Positions 52,577 through 59,196 of a stretch of 59,196 nucleotides of DNA are shown in pieces (within the stretch, counting starts at the first letter, position 1; every line of letters begins with the position of its first letter). The stretch comes from an uncultured Sutterella sp. (GTDB taxonomy: Bacteria > Pseudomonadota > Gammaproteobacteria > Burkholderiales > Burkholderiaceae_F). The notes under the pieces were generated by a model that was given only the letters and a program-made list of their open reading frames with translations, made no database searches and was not told where the DNA came from. Position numbers and translations under genes: made by a program. The stretch spans positions 1-59,196 of the forward strand of contig UQUS01000010.1 in NCBI GenBank assembly GCA_900544335.1, written 5' to 3'.

Positions 52577-53511
52577 CAGTAATCTTCCTTTTTCTCACGA
52601 ACACGAGAAAAAAACTCACCTAAGAGTGCCTCACACTCTCCTTTTAAAACGCCGCTCGTCGTGCGCGCTTTCCAGTTAAGCAAGGCAGCGTCCTGGAGCA
52701 ATAAGCGCGAGCCCATGGCACCCGCTTGCCTATCGGATGCTCCCCACACCACGCGCGACACGCGTGCCAACAAAAGCGCACCGGCACACATGGGACACGG
52801 TTCAAGCGTCACATAAAGCGTCGTCTCGGGCGGCAAGCGCTCGGAGTTAAAGGTGTCAAGAGAGGTCTTTAAAACACGCATCTCGGCATGCGCCGTGGCG
52901 TCGTGCGTTGCGATGACGCGGTTGTGATCACGGGCAATAAGGGTTTTGCCGCAAGTTAGGACAGCGCCAACGGGAACCTCGCCCTCTTCGTACGCCACTT
53001 GCGCTTCCTTTAACGCCTCACGCATCATCGCTTCATCAAAGGCGTCGTCTGCGGGCTCTATCGGTTTTGCATTGATGCGGCGATTTTTTTCTTGCAGCAT
53101 CGCTCGAATTTGCTGCTTTTGCCGCTGCATTCGGTTTGCTTCGTTTTCTAAAAAAGCGAGAACTTCGGAAAGCGTGAGCGTTAACCCCAGACGCGCTGTC
53201 ACGTGATACGAGCCCTTGTTTTGCGTGACATAGCCCTCGTGCTCAAGGGCTTCAAGGAGCTCGGGGGCCTCGGCCTTAACCCAAGAACCTTCCCCACGTA
53301 GAAAAGTCGTTAAAAAAGCGCAAAGCGCGTCGGGGGAGAAAGAGTGCGCCTGAGCTCCGTCCGATGCAAAGAAAAGCGCAACGCGTAAGAAGGCGTCGTA
53401 CTCCTCGGGACAATCTTGTTTAAGTCGAACAAGACCGATACCGCGCTTGCACCGTGCCCGGGCATAGGTTGCGAGCACGTCACTCTTTTCGGTATCCCCG
53501 GATTCGGTCAT
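52576..53511 (-). CDS. tadA: tRNA adenosine-34 deaminase with extra N-terminal region
   Basis: 311 residues. The C-terminal ~155 residues are a standard TadA: MMREALKEAQVAYEEGEVPV, zinc/proton motif TAHAEMRVL, PCPMCAGALLLARVSRVVWG; this makes inosine at position 34 of tRNA-Arg(ACG). The N-terminal ~150 residues are not part of TadA; they read like a helical, winged-helix-like segment (FSPDALCAFLTTFLRGEG, LEALEHEGYVTQNKGSYHV) and a Lys/Gln-rich linker. Typical TadA is ~150-170 residues. A TTG/GTG start inside the linker is possible, but the whole frame is open and coupled to ldcA. Confidence 0.88.
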   Translation of the reverse strand: MTESGDTEKSDVLATYARARCKRGIGLVRLKQDCPEEYDAFLRVALFFASDGAQAHSFSPDALCAFLTTFLRGEGSWVKAEAPELLEALEHEGYVTQNKGSYHVTARLGLTLTLSEVLAFLENEANRMQRQKQQIRAMLQEKNRRINAKPIEPADDAFDEAMMREALKEAQVAYEEGEVPVGAVLTCGKTLIARDHNRVIATHDATAHAEMRVLKTSLDTFNSERLPPETTLYVTLEPCPMCAGALLLARVSRVVWGASDRQAGAMGSRLLLQDAALLNWKARTTSGVLKGECEALLGEFFSRVREKKEDY

Positions 53512-53520
53512 GGAGAAACA

Positions 53521-54684
53521 CTAAATGACGCTTTGAAAGATGTTGACGGCATCTTCATGCGTTAATTTCTTAAAGCCGCCCAAGTGACCTTTCCCGAATG
53601 AAAGGTCCGCGAGATGCTCAAAATCGGGTTTCTCACTTGTCACCTCATGAATGGCAGTCGGCAGACCCATTTGCTGGATAAAGGCAAAGAGCTTTGCAAT
53701 CCCGAGTTTGATCGTGGCCTCATCGGTCGCCATGGGAGTTACGCCCATCACACGCTCGGCAAAACGCACGAAGCGCTCGGGATCCTCACTCCAAACGTAG
53801 CGCATCCACGCAGGCGTGAGGATTGCCAATCCGGCTCCGTGGGTAATCGTATCGACCCAGCCCGACAAGGCGTGTTCCATGCCGTGGCAAGCCCAATCCT
53901 CTTCGTGTCCGAGCCCGAAAAATCCGCAGTGCGCAAAGGTACCGGCCAAGGCCACTTCCGCCCAAGCAGCATAAGACTTGGGATTGTCTTTAATCTTGAG
54001 TGCGTTTTCCATAATCACGCGCAGGGCCCCTTCGGCTTCCGTGCTCGTAAATTCCACATCGGGGGTCTTCGTGAAGTACCGCTCCATGATGTGGCTCATC
54101 ATGTCGAAAATGCCCGCTGCCGCTTGATTAGCAGGAAGCGTAAAGAAAAGCTCGGGGTTAATCGCTGCCAATTTCGGACGCAAGCAGTCATTGCCCATCC
54201 CGAGCTTCTTGTCGCCGTTTGTGATGACGGCGCGTTTACTTTGCTCGGACCCGGCCGCCGGGATCGTGAGAACAGCCGCCAAGGGAAGGACCTTATTAAC
54301 TTGGGCTTTCCCGGAGAAAAAGTCCCAGGGGTCCCCTTCATAGGAAAACGCAGCAGCAACGGTCTTGCCGGTATCGATGACGCTTCCGCCCCCGACGGCA
54401 AGGACGCTGTCGATGCCCTCGCTTCGGGCCAACTCAAGCGCCTCGCGCACAAATTCGATAGTGGGATTGGGCTGCACACCCCCTTTTTCCACAAGGGCCA
54501 GACCCGCATCCTCAGAGGCCTCCTTCACGGCATCGATCAGTCCGGACTTCACGGCCGACCCCCGTCCGTACACCAGAAGTGCTTTTTTCGCTCCGTATCC
54601 GTCGACAAAGGCTTTCGGGGCTTTAGTGTGTGCCCCGCGTCCGAACATCAGTTCCGTCGGATTGCGATACGTAAAAAATTCCAT
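53521..54684 (-). CDS. iron-containing alcohol dehydrogenase (YqhD/BdhA type)
   Basis: 387 residues. Rossmann part with AVGGGSVIDTGKTVAAA, metal-binding FDMMSHIMERYF, GMEHALSGW and THGAGLAIL. Family members reduce aldehydes with NAD(P)H, e.g. YqhD and butanol dehydrogenases. It probably detoxifies or ferments aldehydes in the cytoplasm. The gene has a long leader to the next gene and stands alone. Confidence 0.92.
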   Translation of the reverse strand: MEFFTYRNPTELMFGRGAHTKAPKAFVDGYGAKKALLVYGRGSAVKSGLIDAVKEASEDAGLALVEKGGVQPNPTIEFVREALELARSEGIDSVLAVGGGSVIDTGKTVAAAFSYEGDPWDFFSGKAQVNKVLPLAAVLTIPAAGSEQSKRAVITNGDKKLGMGNDCLRPKLAAINPELFFTLPANQAAAGIFDMMSHIMERYFTKTPDVEFTSTEAEGALRVIMENALKIKDNPKSYAAWAEVALAGTFAHCGFFGLGHEEDWACHGMEHALSGWVDTITHGAGLAILTPAWMRYVWSEDPERFVRFAERVMGVTPMATDEATIKLGIAKLFAFIQQMGLPTAIHEVTSEKPDFEHLADLSFGKGHLGGFKKLTHEDAVNIFQSVI

Positions 54685-54723
54685 ACAACACTCCCTTTAA
54701 AAGAAAAATCTGCCCCTCGTATT

Positions 54724-55248
54724 TTAGCGGCGAAGCAAAAGCTCTACGGGCGCTCCGGTCATCAGACGTGACCACCGATGGATCAGATCGACGGACGCGG
54801 CCGAAAGTGCAAAAGAGGCCGCATCGCCCCCGCTCTTAACATGGCTATCCAGGGCGCTTTCCAGGTCACGCCTGTAAATCAAGGCGACGGCAAAAATCGT
54901 TTCCGTATCGTCACTCGGAACAAAACCGACGACCCGGCGCATTTCATCGGCCAAAAGACGTCGCGCGTAGGAGGCAAGACCCGCCGGGTTCCAATCTTCC
55001 GAGGATCCGTAGTGGCGGTTTTTTCCGGAAAACGTCGCACCGATCCAGTCGGCTAAATGCTCCTGCGCCGCAGCAAGTTCCTCGGGACTTAACGTCCCCT
55101 CTTCAAGCGCACGGAGGCGCCCGGCGGTTTTTCGTGCCGCTTCGAAAAAAATGTCCGAGACCACTTCAATCGAAGAGAGGTCGGGTTTTCCTTTTTCCCG
55201 CGTGGAAAAATCACACCCGCAACGCGAATTGGAGCACGGGCACGGCAC
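54724..55248 (-). CDS. uncharacterised protein with N-terminal cysteine cluster
   Basis: 174 residues from GTG 55248, chosen because AAAGGAG is 6 nt upstream; the frame opens at 55317 and would overlap the upstream gene. N-terminus has PCPCSNSRCGCDF, a compact four-Cys cluster, then a helical domain with IGATFSGKN, YGSSEDWNPAGLASYARRLLAD and DLIHRWSRLM. I do not recognise the family. It resembles the upstream protein at 55260 (IFF, ...IG-F-GK, EGWN-PAL-R, phrase order), so the two are diverged paralogs. Confidence 0.65.
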   Translation of the reverse strand: MPCPCSNSRCGCDFSTREKGKPDLSSIEVVSDIFFEAARKTAGRLRALEEGTLSPEELAAAQEHLADWIGATFSGKNRHYGSSEDWNPAGLASYARRLLADEMRRVVGFVPSDDTETIFAVALIYRRDLESALDSHVKSGGDAASFALSAASVDLIHRWSRLMTGAPVELLLRR

Positions 55249-55259
55249 AACACACTCCT

Positions 55260-55766
55260 TTAAGTGTTTTCGAACTTGGTGCCCGGCGGCATAAAGCGCA
55301 AGGTCCACTTCAGACACAAGTCGTGGTAATCGCGTGCATCGTCCTCTGTCATCTCAAGGTCATGCTCGGCTAACTGACCGATAAAATCCTGAACTTCCTT
55401 GACAAAGGTATTAACGGCATAGACAACAACCGATTCATCGTCACTGAAAAGCTCACGATCTTTATCGGAAAGCGCCATGAGCGGGATTGCGAGTGTGCAC
55501 CGTAGGCTTCTTCCGAGAGCCGGCCCGTTCCAACCTTCAATCGGGATGTATTCGGAATCTTTCCCGAGGAAAATTCCCACCAAACTGTCCATAAGATTGA
55601 GAAAACGAGTGGTAACCTCTTGCGCAGAGAGGCGATTCTGCATCGCCTGCTCGGCGGTATCGATCATCAGTTCCACGGAATGAAAGAAAATCGTATAAAC
55701 CACGCGCACATCGTTTAAATCAAAGCGCGCGTGAGATGTCCGATTTTTTTTGCCGGATTGTGCCAT
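55260..55766 (-). CDS. uncharacterised helical protein
   Basis: 168 residues, mostly helical, no signal peptide. Shares with its neighbour at 54724 the block order VVYTIFF, LSAQEV, GIFLGKDSEYIPIEGWNGPA, then DLCLKWTLRFM. The family is not recognised; a remote relation to helical regulators or small signalling proteins cannot be judged. It starts 11 nt after the qmcA stop and leads the two-gene unit. Confidence 0.65.
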   Translation of the reverse strand: MAQSGKKNRTSHARFDLNDVRVVYTIFFHSVELMIDTAEQAMQNRLSAQEVTTRFLNLMDSLVGIFLGKDSEYIPIEGWNGPALGRSLRCTLAIPLMALSDKDRELFSDDESVVVYAVNTFVKEVQDFIGQLAEHDLEMTEDDARDYHDLCLKWTLRFMPPGTKFENT

Positions 55767-55777
55767 TACGTATCTCT

Positions 55778-56722
55778 TTAAAGCTTCGGAAGATTTTTTA
55801 AGTCGCCCTGGCCGCTTTTGACCATACTCATGGCCGAGGTAATGAGCGTTGCAAGGTCGCTTAGATTGGCCGGAACCACAAGGGTATTGCCTTCCTTGGC
55901 CATTTTGGCAAATGCATCGACGTATTTTTGAGCGATGTCAAAATTAACCGCACTCATGCCGCCGGGAGAACTTACGGCATCGGCCACACGGCGAAGGGCC
56001 TCGGCCGTGGCTGTGGCAACGGCCAGGGTGGCCGCCGCCTGACCTTCGGCTTGGTTGATCTGTGCCTGCTTTTCCCCTTCGGATTTGGCAATGGCCGCTT
56101 CCCGGGCACCGGTCGCAAGGTTAATCTGCTCGATTTTGCGGCCTTCGGAGGCGGCAACGACGGCTCTTTTTTCACGCTCGGCGGTAATCTGGCGCTGCAT
56201 GGCCTGCAAAATCACAGCAGGCGGTGTTAAGTCTTTGATCTCATAACGCAAAACCTTCACACCCCAATTAAGAGCCGCTTCGTCAATCGCCGAGACCACA
56301 TCGCGGTTAATGACATCACGCTCTTCGAACGTTTTATCCAATTCCATGCGCCCGACGACACTACGCAACGTTGTCTGCGCGAGCTGCGTAATCGCAATGA
56401 TGTAGTTACTCGTGCCGTAGCTCGCGCGTTGCGGGTCGGTCACTTGGAAGTAAAGGACGCCGTCTACCGTAAGCTGGGTATTATCCTTGGTAATGCAGAC
56501 TTGACTCGGGGTATCAAGGGGCACTTCCTTAAGACTGTGCTTGTAGGCTACACGGTCGACAAAGGGAATGATGAAATTGAGTCCCGGGTTTAACACCGCA
56601 TGAAATTTTCCGAGGCGCTCGACGACCCAAGCCGTTTGCTGCGGAACCACGGCCACACCCTGCCAGGCAAAAACACAGGCTGCAATCAAAAGAATCAGTG
56701 CAACAACCATCAAGCCGCTCAT
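55778..56722 (-). CDS. qmcA: SPFH/stomatin-family protein QmcA
   Basis: 314 residues: N-terminal membrane segment (LMVVALILLIAACVFAW), SPFH domain (VPQQTAWVVERLGKFHAVLNPG), VVSAIDEAALNWGVKV, and an Ala/Glu-rich coiled coil (KRAVVAASEGRKIEQINL). Forms membrane scaffolds and is linked to FtsH quality control in relatives. It starts directly after the NfeD-like stop, a standard gene pair. Confidence 0.93.
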   Translation of the reverse strand: MSGLMVVALILLIAACVFAWQGVAVVPQQTAWVVERLGKFHAVLNPGLNFIIPFVDRVAYKHSLKEVPLDTPSQVCITKDNTQLTVDGVLYFQVTDPQRASYGTSNYIIAITQLAQTTLRSVVGRMELDKTFEERDVINRDVVSAIDEAALNWGVKVLRYEIKDLTPPAVILQAMQRQITAEREKRAVVAASEGRKIEQINLATGAREAAIAKSEGEKQAQINQAEGQAAATLAVATATAEALRRVADAVSSPGGMSAVNFDIAQKYVDAFAKMAKEGNTLVVPANLSDLATLITSAMSMVKSGQGDLKNLPKL

Positions 56723-57172
56723 TTACGTGTCCTCCCGAACGTTTGACTCACGTCGTTTTAAAACCAATACGGAACCGGTAACGCCGACAATCGTGAAGAT
56801 ACCCGGTGTTCTTTCGCTCTGATGCTCCGTACGCACCTTCCACTGCGCTCCGCGATAGGAAACACAGGCCGTGCCGTCTTCATTCCAATGCGCGACCGTC
56901 ACGGTCTGTCCGATATCCAAATTGTCGTTCGCCAGTCCTCGCGCATCCTTTTTGTGGTGGGCGCGATAGCGAGCAAGAATGACACCGCCCACGAGAACGA
57001 CGGCCGCTGCAATCAGACACTGGATTTCAAGGGCAAAGCCGGCAAACGCTGCCAAGGCTCCGACTAAGGCCGCAACGCCCAGCAAGAGGAGATAAAAGGT
57101 TCCGACAAGGAGTTCGGATAGTCCCAAAACCACCGCGGCAATAAGCCACAGTGTCGGCACACTGACTGTCAT
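56723..57172 (-). CDS. NfeD-like membrane protein
   Basis: 149 residues: N-terminal membrane segments (TLWLIAAVVLGLSELLVGTF, AALVGALAAFAGFALEI, LIAAAVVLVGGVILAR), then a cytosolic OB-like NfeD domain (DIGQTVTVAHWNEDGTACVSY, GAQWKVR, VVGVTGSVLVLKRR). Short NfeD proteins partner SPFH proteins such as QmcA; the genes abut here. Confidence 0.9.
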   Translation of the reverse strand: MTVSVPTLWLIAAVVLGLSELLVGTFYLLLLGVAALVGALAAFAGFALEIQCLIAAAVVLVGGVILARYRAHHKKDARGLANDNLDIGQTVTVAHWNEDGTACVSYRGAQWKVRTEHQSERTPGIFTIVGVTGSVLVLKRRESNVREDT

Positions 57173-57202
57173 GTACGTCTCCCTCTTTACTTAAAAAACT
57201 TC

Positions 57203-58969
57203 TTAGGTCTGAGCCTGAGCCGGGGCTCGCGCTGCTGTCTCGTCCTCATTGTCGTCGTCATCGCCCTCTTCGGCCGCATAGTGCGCCAAAATCTTACGAT
57301 ACAGCGAATCGCTCACCGAGTCGGTATCGAAGACAAACTCCCCGACCTTTTGATCTTCGGCCAAGTGTTCGGCAAGGGCACTTTGCTCGGCGCGTATGAC
57401 TATTTTAAGCGAAGGATTAAGTTGCTTGGCCGTCTCGGCAATTTTAAGGGCCGTCACAGGATCGACGCCCGAAATCACCAAAAGTGTGGCCGTGATGATA
57501 TGCGCCTGCACGAGAACCATCGGGTCGGAGGGATCGCCCGTGATGACGGCAAGTTTCTTATCGCGCATCGCTTGTGCCTGCTCGGCATTTTCCACAATGC
57601 TCACGAAGGGAACGTGGTTTCGGAAAAGTGTTGCCGAGAGGATGTCATTGACAGCACACGTGCCGACCAAAATCGTTTGCCCCGACAGGAAGCGCCGATC
57701 GGTTTCTTGCGGGAGCTCCGAGTACCGGTCGGTGATCATCGCGGCGGCACGCGCCCAGGCAAAGTACCGTAAGAGGTATTTGCGGACAAAGGGAATGGCC
57801 TTAAAGACAAAGGGGTTTAAGGCAATCGAGAAAATCGACGCGGCAACAATCATACTCATTAGGTGCGTATCGACCATCTTAAGGGCGATGCCTTGAGCCG
57901 CGAGGATGTAAGAAAATTCACCGATTTGCGCCAAGGCTGCCGCAACCGTAAGCGATGTGTGTAGCGGGTACTTTAAGGCGTGCACGAGGATAAAGGCCGT
58001 AATGCCTTTACCGAAAATAATAATCGCAAGCATGCAAAGAATAGCCACGGGGTCGGTCAAAAGAACGTGCCAATCGAGCATCATCCCGACGCCCACGAAA
58101 AATAGGACCGAGAAAGCATCTTGCAAGGGCATGGAGTCTTTAGCCGCCCGGTGCGCGTATTTACTTTCTTGCAAAACCATCCCGGCAAAGAAGGCTCCGA
58201 GGGCGAAACTGACGTCAAAGACAACGGATGCCCCGAAGGCAATGCCGATGGCGCACGCGAGAATCGAGAGCGTAAAAAGCTCACGCGAACCGGTCTTTGC
58301 GACTTGAATGAGCGCCCAGGGAATCAGCTTTTGTCCGACAACGAGCATGAGAACCACAAAGGCCACAACGCGCAGAAGCGTAAAGCCCACAATCCAAAGG
58401 GTCTCCGAGGCACTTAAGGCAACTCCCCCGTGGCCTCCTGCGAGAATCTGCGCCACAGGCGGCAGGAGAACCAAAATCAACACCGTCGCGATGTCTTCAA
58501 CGACAAGCCAGCCGACGGAGATTTGTCCGTCGTAGGTCTTAAGGTGTCCGTGTAGTTCCAAGGCTTTAAGAAGCACCACTGTCGAAGCGCACGACAAGCA
58601 CAGTCCGAAGACAAGCGCCTGGGCAAAAGTCCAGTTCCAGACTTCGATGGCAAAAAGCGCCCCCAAAACCGTTGCAATGGTCATCTGCAAGACGGCGCCC
58701 GGGACGGCAATGTTTTTAACGCGAAGTAGGTCGGAAAGCGAAAAGTGCAAACCGACACCGAACATCAACAGCATGACGCCGATTTCAGAGAGTTGGCTCG
58801 CAAGTTCCATATCGGCCACGGGTCCGGGCGTATGAGCACCGCACATGATGCCGGCTAAAAGATAACCGACAAGAGCCGGCACCTTAAAACGTTCGGCTAA
58901 AAACCCGAAAATAAGCGCCAGGCCGAAAGCAATGGCGAGCGTTGAAATAAGCGGAAGACTGTGTTGCAT
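57203..58969 (-). CDS. ybaL: YbaL-like CPA2 monovalent cation:proton antiporter with RCK-like domain
   Basis: 588 residues. The membrane part has ~12 segments with LVGYLLAGIMCGAHTPG, LMFGVGLHFSLSDLL, LCLSCASTVVLLKALE, SVGWLVVEDIATVLILVL and FSVLFFVGVGMM. The cytosolic part begins TILVGTCAVNDILSATL where RCK domains usually have GYGRVG; the Gly-rich nucleotide loop (GxGxxG) is lost. Acidic C-terminal tail. Probably potassium/proton exchange. The ATG at 58969 is used; AGG lies 4 nt upstream. Confidence 0.9.
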   Translation of the reverse strand: MQHSLPLISTLAIAFGLALIFGFLAERFKVPALVGYLLAGIMCGAHTPGPVADMELASQLSEIGVMLLMFGVGLHFSLSDLLRVKNIAVPGAVLQMTIATVLGALFAIEVWNWTFAQALVFGLCLSCASTVVLLKALELHGHLKTYDGQISVGWLVVEDIATVLILVLLPPVAQILAGGHGGVALSASETLWIVGFTLLRVVAFVVLMLVVGQKLIPWALIQVAKTGSRELFTLSILACAIGIAFGASVVFDVSFALGAFFAGMVLQESKYAHRAAKDSMPLQDAFSVLFFVGVGMMLDWHVLLTDPVAILCMLAIIIFGKGITAFILVHALKYPLHTSLTVAAALAQIGEFSYILAAQGIALKMVDTHLMSMIVAASIFSIALNPFVFKAIPFVRKYLLRYFAWARAAAMITDRYSELPQETDRRFLSGQTILVGTCAVNDILSATLFRNHVPFVSIVENAEQAQAMRDKKLAVITGDPSDPMVLVQAHIITATLLVISGVDPVTALKIAETAKQLNPSLKIVIRAEQSALAEHLAEDQKVGEFVFDTDSVSDSLYRKILAHYAAEEGDDDDNEDETAARAPAQAQT

Positions 58970-59071
58970 GAACCTGTCCGGAAAAGGTGGGTTAAACACA
59001 AATAAAACGCGGCGCGCAGTTTATTGTGTCCGGGCGAAATTTACAGAGGATTTTAATAATTTTTACCGACA

Positions 59072-59113
59072 GCGGCGTAAGGCCCCGTCGTTCAGGGCGT
59101 GGATATAAGCCGC
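59072..59113 (+). other. hairpin of IS605 omega-RNA/end type
   Basis: GCGGC (59072-59076) pairs with GCCGC (59109-59113), enclosing GCCC (59082-59085) with GGGC (59095-59098). The layout resembles the guide-proximal stem of TnpB omega RNAs or an IS605-family end. It precedes the truncated gene at 59147. Confidence 0.35.
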
Positions 59114-59146
59114 GCAAGACAGGCGCAGACTTCATATAATGCCTTC

Positions 59147-59196
59147 ATGTGGATACGCAAAGGTTTCTCATTCAAACTCACTCCCGACGGAGCCCA
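59147..59196 (+). CDS. start of a gene, possibly IS605-type TnpB (runs off the window)
   Basis: 16 in-frame codons read MWIRKGFSFKLTPDGA and continue beyond the edge. The pattern aromatic-K-L-T/P resembles the N-terminus of TnpB/OrfB transposase-associated nucleases. TATAAT (59135-59140) ends 6 nt before the ATG, so the message would be leaderless or nearly so. Identification from 16 residues is weak. Confidence 0.35.
   Translation, partial: MWIRKGFSFKLTPDGA

Noticed and set aside
53614..54771. 385-codon plus-strand frame opposite the alcohol dehydrogenase
   Set aside because: Fully antisense to a gene with clear catalytic motifs; composition is typical for an antisense frame in GC-rich DNA.
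1..59196. CRISPR arrays, phage modules and complete insertion sequences
   Set aside because: No regularly spaced direct repeats, integrase, capsid or complete transposase genes were seen; only the edge gene may belong to a mobile element.

Overview
The window looks like chromosomal DNA of a betaproteobacterium of the Burkholderiales, most likely a Sutterellaceae-type gut anaerobe. This is inferred from the gene orders smc-zipA-like-ligA and rpsP-rimM-trmD-rplS, the pssA-psd pair, a bamC lipoprotein, and anaerobic traits ([FeFe] hydrogenase, DcuC-type dicarboxylate carrier). No database search was possible, so the taxonomy is inference. Most of the sequence is densely packed housekeeping DNA, with a more variable stretch at about 21-33 kb.

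Layout. 1-6.3 kb: tRNA-Gly, gluQ, a small lipoprotein, an HDAC-family deacetylase, an MltB-type lytic transglycosylase, a GNAT, an [FeFe] hydrogenase fused to a rubredoxin-like domain, tRNA-Leu. 6.3-11.5 kb: a UreE-like protein with a repetitive His/Cys tail, a LysR regulator, two paralogous ~110-residue proteins of unknown function separated by 1.2 kb of apparently non-coding DNA that contains a diverged duplication and an intrinsic terminator, then puuP. 11.7-18.6 kb: radA, two LplT-like phospholipid transporters flanking a possible decayed cytochrome, RNase AM, hslO. 18.6-20.9 kb: the rplS-trmD-rimM-rpsP operon on the minus strand, with a terminator-like hairpin abutting the rimM start.

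21-33 kb: a GntR regulator; a two-gene cassette of a PLD-nuclease/SF2-helicase/DUF3427-type protein plus a NUDIX hydrolase (candidate defence or nucleic-acid-damage system); a broken SGNH hydrolase; a DcuC-type carrier; an intact SGNH hydrolase; and a fumarase/argininosuccinate-lyase-family enzyme with two LysR regulators. The carrier and lyase together suggest production and exchange of fumarate-type C4 acids. A 160-nt stretch at 32.47-32.63 kb is unusually rich in hairpins and is a candidate structured RNA.

33-59 kb: ligA, zipA-like, smc; prmB and an ABC-F ATPase; yddG; pssA, psd; slyD-like, bamC; accD; a NarL-type regulator convergent with a hybrid histidine kinase; ldcA, tadA (with an extra N-terminal region), an iron-type alcohol dehydrogenase; two related unknown proteins; qmcA, an NfeD-like protein; a YbaL-type antiporter; and, at the right edge, the start of a gene resembling an IS605-type TnpB.

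The best candidates for undescribed biology are the helicase-NUDIX cassette, the hydrogenase-rubredoxin fusion, the UreE-like metal-tail protein, the hairpin cluster at 32.5 kb, and the twin small proteins with their duplicated non-coding block.
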